Assembly (NCBI GenBank): GCA_963665525.1 | Contig: OY762280.1 | Span: 4,340,001-4,404,000 of the forward strand | Reading direction: 5' to 3' | Length of the DNA: 64,000 bases | Source: UBA12077 sp963665525 | GTDB taxonomy: Bacteria > Bacteroidota > Bacteroidia > Bacteroidales > UBA12077 | In this document: positions 19,401 to 28,400 of the stretch, one piece after another | How the letters are laid out: the number at the start of each line of letters is the position of its first letter | How positions within the stretch are numbered: position 1 is the first letter of the stretch | Position numbers and translations under genes: made by a program | The notes under the pieces: generated by a model | What the model was told of the DNA's origin: nothing | Databases searched by the model: none | What the model saw: the letters and a program-made list of their open reading frames with translations, nothing else

Positions 19401-22400
19401 AGATTATATATTAGAGGAGTAAATAATTTTCCAACTGGATTTGGGAATTATAGTTTAGCATATAATTCAAGAGTTGAATATGACGCTGGATTTGACCAAA
19501 CTGTTCGTGGAAATATTACATATGGATTCTTAAGATTAGAACTAAATGGAAATAAAACCGTTGATGGACCATTAGATGTTGATAATCAGCTTCAGTTATA
19601 TGATAATATTATTTTAGATTTACAGAATTATGATCATGCTTTTGCAAATGATATCTTAAATGAAGCTGGAGGTTGTACTATCTCAGGTGCAAGTGCTAAT
19701 GTAAATTTAGATGCTGAAAATGCAGATCAAACAGTGCAGGCAGGCACATATTCTTTTAATAATTTAAGTATTACATTAAGTGGAGGAACAACTAGTAGAA
19801 CAAAGATATTTAATTCAGGATCAACAATAACAATAAATGGAGATTTTGATATTTCAAATGCATTAGGTTCTCCTTCATTATTCTTAACTATTGATTTTAA
19901 TGATAATGGAATTGGTGGTACACCAAATAATTTTAATTTAGGAAGTTATTGTCAGTTTAATACATCCAATACAACTTTTGATGTTTCTGCTATGAATAAA
20001 TTCGGAGGAAGTATAACGCTTGATCCTACAACGATATTTTACTATGAATTAAATGGGGCGCAAAATATAGCCGGTGGATTTACTTATGGTAACCTTACAT
20101 TTAATGGTGGCGATAAAACTGCTACAAGTGCATTGGATATAGATGGAGATATTTCGCAAACAGCAAATACCCCTGTGTTTTATGATGGAGGGTTTACGCA
20201 TACTATAGAAGGAGATTGGTTATTGAATAATACAAATTGGTATACACAAACTTCTGCAACAGGAACAATAGTTTTCGATGGTGTTGATCATGATATTCAA
20301 GGATTTAATTTTAATAACATTATATTAAGTAATTCTGGAACAGCCACTTTACAAAACAATTTAAATATTTACGGAAACTTAATTGTTAATAATGGGTCAA
20401 CTTTAGAGGCCGGAACAAGAAATATAAACATTGGAGGAAATTGGTTAATTAATCCAACAGCTTTGTTTACACAGGAAGATGATGGTGTTACTACTTTTAA
20501 TGGACCTGTAAACCAAGATTTAACAAGTAATGCAAGTAGTTATTTTGGAGATTTAACAATTGATAAACCCAACGCTGTTGGAAATCAAACTGTAACAGTG
20601 TTATCTGAATTACATGTAAATGATTATTTTAGAATTAATACCGATGCTGGAGTTTTAGATATTTCAAATCAGGATGCATATTTTGGAGGATACTTCTATA
20701 TTTATAATAATACAGTAGAAGCAGGTAGCCCGTTAATAGCAACAAATAGTACGGTAACATTTAATGGTACAGATGCACAATATATTAAAAACTATGATTT
20801 AAGCGACTTAACTTTTAATAATCTGATATTTACAGGTGGCGGTGATAAAGAAATTGATTATGAAAACACTATACCTTCTTCCAGAATTGTAGATGTTGAC
20901 GGTGATTTTACTATTGTAAGTTCAAATGTTGATGGAAATGGATTTGGTGATGGTGGAGTAGATATAAATGTACAAGGTAATTGGAGTAATACAGGTACTT
21001 TTACTCATGGTGCAGCAAGAACAGTAACTTTTGACGGAGGCAACCAAAATATAAGTTCATCAGAATTTGGGTCTGTTACATTTTCAGGTACTGACACAAA
21101 AGATTTATTAGGTAATATTACCTTACTTGGAGATTTATTGATTGAAGCAGGGGTTACACTCGATGCAAATAGTAATAATATAACTTTAGCTGGAGATTGG
21201 GATAATGATGCTGTAGGATCTGTATATACTCCTGGAACAGGAACAGTTACATTCGAAGGTAACACTTCAGATATATTTGCAGGAACAGGTGCAGGAAAAA
21301 GTTTCTACAACCTTACTGCAAATAAAAATGCAGGTCAGACAACTGATTTAGAAACAGATATTGATGTTGACAATGATTTAACAATTAGTTTAGGTTATCT
21401 AAGAACTCAAACATTTGATATTTGGGTTGGCGGTGATTTTGTTGTTTCTGGTGGAATTTTTAACCATAACAATAACTCAAGTGTTTTAACACTAGATGCT
21501 TCAAGTGGACCAGTAACTTTTGATCCGGGAGCATCAGGTACTACATTTAGAGGTGTTGAGATCAATGCACCAGGTGTTACTTATAATGTGTTAAATGATT
21601 TTACAATTAGCCAAAATCAAGACTTTACACTTACCGATGGTTACTTTAATCTAAACGGAAATAACATTAATGTAAATACAGGTGGACAGACAATAGCCAT
21701 TAATGGTGGTACTTTTGATGTGGACGAAGGTGCATCTATTTCATTTAATGGTAATGCTCAACAAATAAATATCGCTGGTGGTACTTTCAGATTGGTTGGT
21801 ACATCAGGATCTAATGCTACTTTAACCAGAATAGGTGGAAATGGATATTTTGTTAATCAAACATCTGGAACTTTCCATGCTCAATACTACAGGGTTGAAG
21901 GAACTGATGGAATCACAATTTCTGGTGGAACTATAGATGGTACTAACAACTTGAGTAATGGAGTATTTACAAATGGTGAAGGAAATGCATATTTAACTTT
22001 AACAGGCTTAAACTTTGCCGATTATAGTGCTACAAATGTATTATTTAATACAGGACCTACGTATAATGTTTCACGTACTTCTGGTACTGGAGTAATAACT
22101 TTTGAAGATGCATTTGGTTCATTAGCTGGTGAAAACTATGATGAAGATGACGCAGATCCTGGAACTTTAATTTTATGGACCTTCCCAACAGGGTTTTTCT
22201 GGGATGCTGGTGATTTAACCGACAGTGAAGATTGGAATAGAGGAGATAATTGGTCAGGTAATGTTGTTCCTACAAATGCTAATAATGTAATATTAAACCA
22301 CGATTATGTAGCAGGGGCATATAATGTAAAAATTACAGCAGCAAATGCAGATGCATACAGATTAACCTTAGATGATCAAAGTTCAGCAAACGGTATTACA

Positions 22401-25400
22401 TTAATCCTTGAAAATGGTTATGATTTAAATGTTGAAGAAAATATTAATATTGGTACTAATACGACTTTAACTCAAACAGACAATACAAATACCATTACAG
22501 TTGGACAGAATTATGTTAATGATGGAACACTTAATAATGGTACTTCAACCATAACTTTTAATGGTCCTGCAGGATCATATACCATTTCAACAGGTGGTTC
22601 TGGTGTTGCTAAAAGCTTTTATAATTTTATTATTAATGCAACTGATGCGACATATAATTTGAGTGATGTTTTAGATGTTGATGGAAATCTAACTGTCACA
22701 GATGGAACATTTGATTTAGGAGGTGGTGCAAATGACATTACAGTTGGAGGAAACTGGACAATTGACCTTGTAAATGGAGCTACTTTTGTTCATAGTAGTG
22801 CAGATGTTACTTTAGATGGTAATGATCAAACAATCGACGGAGGTACTTTCTATAACCTAATAACTGCAACCGGAGGAACAAAAACTCTACTTACAAATAT
22901 AGATGTTGACAATAATATGGAGATTGGAGCTCTAACCACTTTTGATGCGCAAGGAAATTCAATATATGTTGGTAATGATTGGACAAACGATGGATCATTT
23001 ACTCAAACAGGATTAGGTGCTGTAATATTTGATGGTACAGGTGGGCAAAATGTGGACAATGGAACGGTTGCTACTGATTTTAATTATTTAACTTTCTCTA
23101 ATGGAGGAGGTAAGATATTCTATAATTCTTCAAATGTTAATGCCGATTTAACCATTAATAATGGAAGTGGAGCTGTTGATGTTAATACTTATACGATAAC
23201 AGGTGTTGGAGGAAGTAATACTTTTACTAATGAAGAGACTGTTTATATTAGAGGTGTAAATAATTTTCCATCAGGATTTGAAACCATATCATTAGCGTCA
23301 AATAGTGTAATTGATTATCTGGGTATCATTGATCAAACAATTTATTCAATTACATACGGTAATCTCAGATTAAGATCAAATGGAGCAACAACAACAAAAA
23401 CTGCTGATGGTGACATAGTAATATTAGGGTGGTTAGATATGGATAATGATGTTCTCACAACTCTTGATATGGATGCCAACTCAGCAGATATGACAATTGC
23501 AGGTAATATCTATGCAGCAGGAGATGATATTGTGTGGGGAACAGGAACATCAACAATTACACATAATGGTGCCGACTGGAATATAGATCCAGATCTTGTT
23601 ACATTCAATAATATGATATTGGCTGGAAGTGGAAATAAATGGTTACAAAGTGACAAAACAGTAACTGGTAATGTTACGGTTCAGAATGGAGTTTATTTAA
23701 GAATGTATCAAAATAATGATAGATCACTACCACATACTATGACAGGAGCTGCTGGTAAAATATTTACCTTGGAAAATGGTGCAAGATGCTATTCAGCTAT
23801 TGATGATGCTACTGGACCCGCTGCTCCAACTAATTTTGGAACTTATAATATAGATGATAACAGTAATTATTACTTGTTTAGTCCTGATGGTGTAAATCAG
23901 ACTCTTTATACAGGCAATTCTATTCAATATGGTAATTTATATTTTTATGGAATTAAAAACGTTACATCAGATGGTATTGCAACTTTGGATGTAGATGGTG
24001 AGTTCGATATGAATACGTCTACTTATGTTGATAATGGGCAGGATATGGAATTGGGAGGATCATTTATTTACTTCACAAATTATACCCCTTCAGCTTCTAC
24101 TGTAACTGTAAATCTAAATGGAAATATTGATCAAAGAATAAGTGATGATTTAAATAATACAATTGATATTGGGACATTAGTATGTTCAGGTTCAGCTACT
24201 AAAACACTATGCGATGGGAATGATATTCTGAATATATCAGGTGATGTTACAATAAATGCCGGAGTTGATGTAACTAGTACTGAAATCATAAATTTCTCAG
24301 GTACAAACTGGACCAACAACGGAACATTTAGTCATACAGCGCAATATCTTAATTTTAATGGCACTGCTGATCAATTCATTAATCCAGGAGTATCTGATCC
24401 TGCAAATTATTTCTTTGATTTATATTTTGATAATCCTAACACTGTTACATTTATTGCAAATGGTGCAGATGTTAATGATGATTTTACAATAAATACAGGT
24501 ACTGTTGATTTAGGAGCTTTAAGCCACACAATAGCTGATGATATTGTAAATACAACCGGAGGTACATTAACTTCTAATTTAGCTGATGTAACACTTGATG
24601 GTGATGGTCAGTTAATAAATACTCCGGCTTTTGCAGCTGCAAATATATCAATGACTGGTTCTGGAACAAAACGTATGTATTCAGATTGGACTATTAGTGG
24701 AGATTTAACAATTGATCCAGGAGTAACATTAAATACATCAGATAATGTAATCCCTACATATTATGATTTATATGTTGGAGGCAATTGGACCAATGATGGA
24801 ACTTTTACAGATAATACCAGTACAGTTACATTTTATGGTTCTGCATCTCCTATTAATATCCAAAGTGGTGGTTCTAATTTCTATAATGTTGATTTTAATC
24901 CTGGAGCTGCTGTTACATATAATTTAACATCTGCATCAACTCGAATTGCACGCACAATGGATATTCAAACAGATGCTACATTGAATATAAATTCAAATAC
25001 TTTGATTTTAGGAAGTAACAGGGGAGATGGAAAAACATATACTATTGATGGAACATTATTAGTAAACGAAAACGCATACTTATTATTTAATAATCAGAAT
25101 TCACAATCAATAGTAAATGTTAATGGAATATTACAAGTTGTTGGTACTGATGCTTCTAATATTGCAACAATTTCAAGAGAGGTTGCAGGAGTTGGTGGTA
25201 GCGAAACCCAAATTAATATTCTAAGTGGTGGTACTCTGGCAGCTCAATATTATTTAATTGAGTACTTACAAGATGCAGGGCTTATAATGCAAGCAGGATC
25301 AATACTTGATGCTACAAATAATTTATCAAACGGTATTTGGTCAAATATCAGAACAGTAGCAGGAGTTTGTTATATCAACATGGAATGTGATTATGCAGGA

Positions 25401-28400
25401 GGTGTAATCGATAATATTACATTTAATTATGCAGGAACTCCAACTCAAGGTAATCATTTTAATGTAAGAAGAAATGCAGCAGCAGCAACTATTACTTTTG
25501 ACAATGTGTTAGGTAATTTAGGAAGTTTCTTATATGAAGATGACGATGAAGTTACCCCAGCTTATCTAACAGGATTATTAAGATGGCCTGCGCCAACAGA
25601 AACAAACTGGACAGGTGCTGTAAATACAGATTGGCATGTTGCAGGAAACTGGGATAATGGAGTTCCAACAGCCTTAGTAGATGCAATTATACCAAATCGT
25701 TCAAATGATCCGATTATTTCAAATGCTGATGCTGAATGTAAAAATTTGACAATCACAGATGGAAATTTAAGAATTGAAAGTGACAGAAGACTCGATGCGG
25801 AAGGAGATGTAACTATAGGAACAGGAGCTAATGTAGGTTTATTAACTGTAACAACATCAAATACTATTCTTGAGGTGGGTGGTTCATGGACAAGAGGTAC
25901 AAATGGTATATTTAATCACGGAAGTGGTACTGTTGTATTCAACTCAGGATCTGGATCGGCTACAATTTTACCATTGACTTCTGATTTTTATAAAGTCCAA
26001 TTCGATAATGCTGCATCAACATTTACTTTATCAGGATCAACAATTAATTTCGATGGCGATTTTGAAATTCTCAATGGTATCGTAAATCCAGGAACAAATA
26101 ATTATACATATAATATTCAGGGTGATTTTAATAATTCTGGAGGAACATTTAATCCTACTCAAGGAGGTGTAACTAATGGTACTGTTGTATTTAATGGCAC
26201 AACAGATCAAAATATTACAGGCGGAGTTTTTCATAATCTGACAATAGAAGGAAGTGCTAATAAGATAACGAATGGAGTTACAACAATAGATAATACAACC
26301 ACTATTAACTCAACATTAATGGCTAATACAGGAAGTAATATAGATTTTAATGGGGATGTAACCATAAATGTTGGTGGAGCATTTAACGATGGTGATGAAA
26401 ACCATACATTCACAGGACAAAACTGGACAGGAGATGGATCTTATGCCGGTTCCGGAACGGTAGAATTTGATAGAACTAGTAATGATCAATATATATATGG
26501 AGGTACATTCTATAATCTTGATTTGAATAGTAATACAGAGAGTGTAAACTTAATGGGTGATGTTACAATTAATAATGATTTAACTATTAGAGCTGGTGTA
26601 ATTGATTTGGATTTAGATACTTATCAAATTATAAATTCATCAGGAACAGGTACATTCACTATGGAAGATGGTACATTCATGTACGTTTCAGGAGCAAATA
26701 ACTTCCCCGCTAATTTCGGAGCATATTCACTATATTCAACAACCAGAGTATATTACGATGGCACTATGGACCAATCTGTTGCAGCAGTATCTTATGGTAG
26801 TATATACCTCGATAACGCAAATACAAAATCACTTACCGGAGATATAATAATTCAAGACGATTTAATCTTCTACAATGATGTGACACTTGATGCTACTGCA
26901 AATAATTATAACATTGAAATTGGAGATAATTGGGATAATGACCAAAGTGCTGGTGTTTTCGTTCCTCATGGTGGTGAAGTTGAATTTAATGGAAGTGATG
27001 CAAACCAAAATATATATATAGGAGTTTTAGCAAGTAACGAGTTCTACGATTTAACAGTTAATAACTCTGGCGGTGGCGATATAAACTTTAATAGTAATGT
27101 AGTCTATACAATTAATAATAATATTCACGTGACAAATGGAAGACTGGATGGAGCAGGTAGAACAATTTATGTAGGCGGTGATCTATTGGCAACAGGTGGA
27201 GGTACATTTGCTACTAATAGTACTTATATTCTAAACAGTTCAGGTTCAGGTTCTCATCAAGTAGGAACTAATAGATCAACTTTATTAAATTTGACAATTG
27301 ATAGCCCAGGTGGAGCAACATATGTTGCACAGGATGATATTTCTATAAATGGAGATTTTAATTTAGATGCTGGTACATTTAATGGTAATGGTCAGTATAT
27401 TTCTTTAGGTAACGGAACTGCAGATATTATTTCAATTGTTGGGACATATCAAATAAGCCCAGGTGGTACTTTAGGTATTGGAAATGGAACATCGCTTACA
27501 GTAGATGCTGCTGGTACTTTAGAAGCTGTGGGTACTACTTCCAATATTGTAACAATTTCAAATAATGCTAGTGGTGGCAGGTACAATTTTACTGTTAATG
27601 GAACTATTGCAGCCGAATATTACCTGTTCGAATATATGAGCTCAGGAGGTATCTACCTAAGTGGTACATCTACTATTGATGCAACAAATCATTTTAGTAA
27701 TGGGACATTCACTCGTGGAGCAAATTCAGGACAATTATTTAGAGTGGAAAATACACAGAGCTTTACTGGAAATGACAGTATTTATGATGTATCATTCCCT
27801 ATAAATCCGGGAGGTAGTGCAGCCAATGTAACTAAAAATTCGGCCGCTAGTGGAACACTTGAGTTTTACAATGCAACGGGAGCATTCTCCGGAGAAGATT
27901 ATGATCAGGATCCTGGTGGTTTAATAATTTGGACTGGTCCTGTTACATTAACATGGGTTGGAACGGTAAGTACAAACTGGAATGATGTAGGTAACTGGAG
28001 TGCTAGCTCAGGACCAGATATTGTACCAACAGGAGCTGAAGATGTAATAATTGCACCTGCAGTTAATCAACCGATTTTAACAACATTTGGAGCAAAAACT
28101 GCGAATTTAACAATTCAAAGTGGAGCAACCTTAACATTTAATACTCCAGCAGATGGTGGAGTTAATGATTTAGATGTGAATGGCGATTTAAATATTGATG
28201 GAACATTATGGATGATTTCATCAAACGACTATATTTCTGTAGAGGGTAACTGGACAAGGACAGGTACCGTTACAATGAATGGTAATGTTACTTTTGATGG
28301 TTCTGGTGGTTCGAAATCTATAAATAATGGAAATACAGCATTTTATAATTTAACAATAGCTGGCACATCTGTTTATCAATTAGCTGCAAATACTACAATC

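Noticed and set aside
13487..26413. Several minus-strand open frames inside the giant gene
   Set aside because: They follow from the low-complexity Asn/Asp/Gly/Thr codon pattern, lack starts with promoters and have no recognisable protein features.
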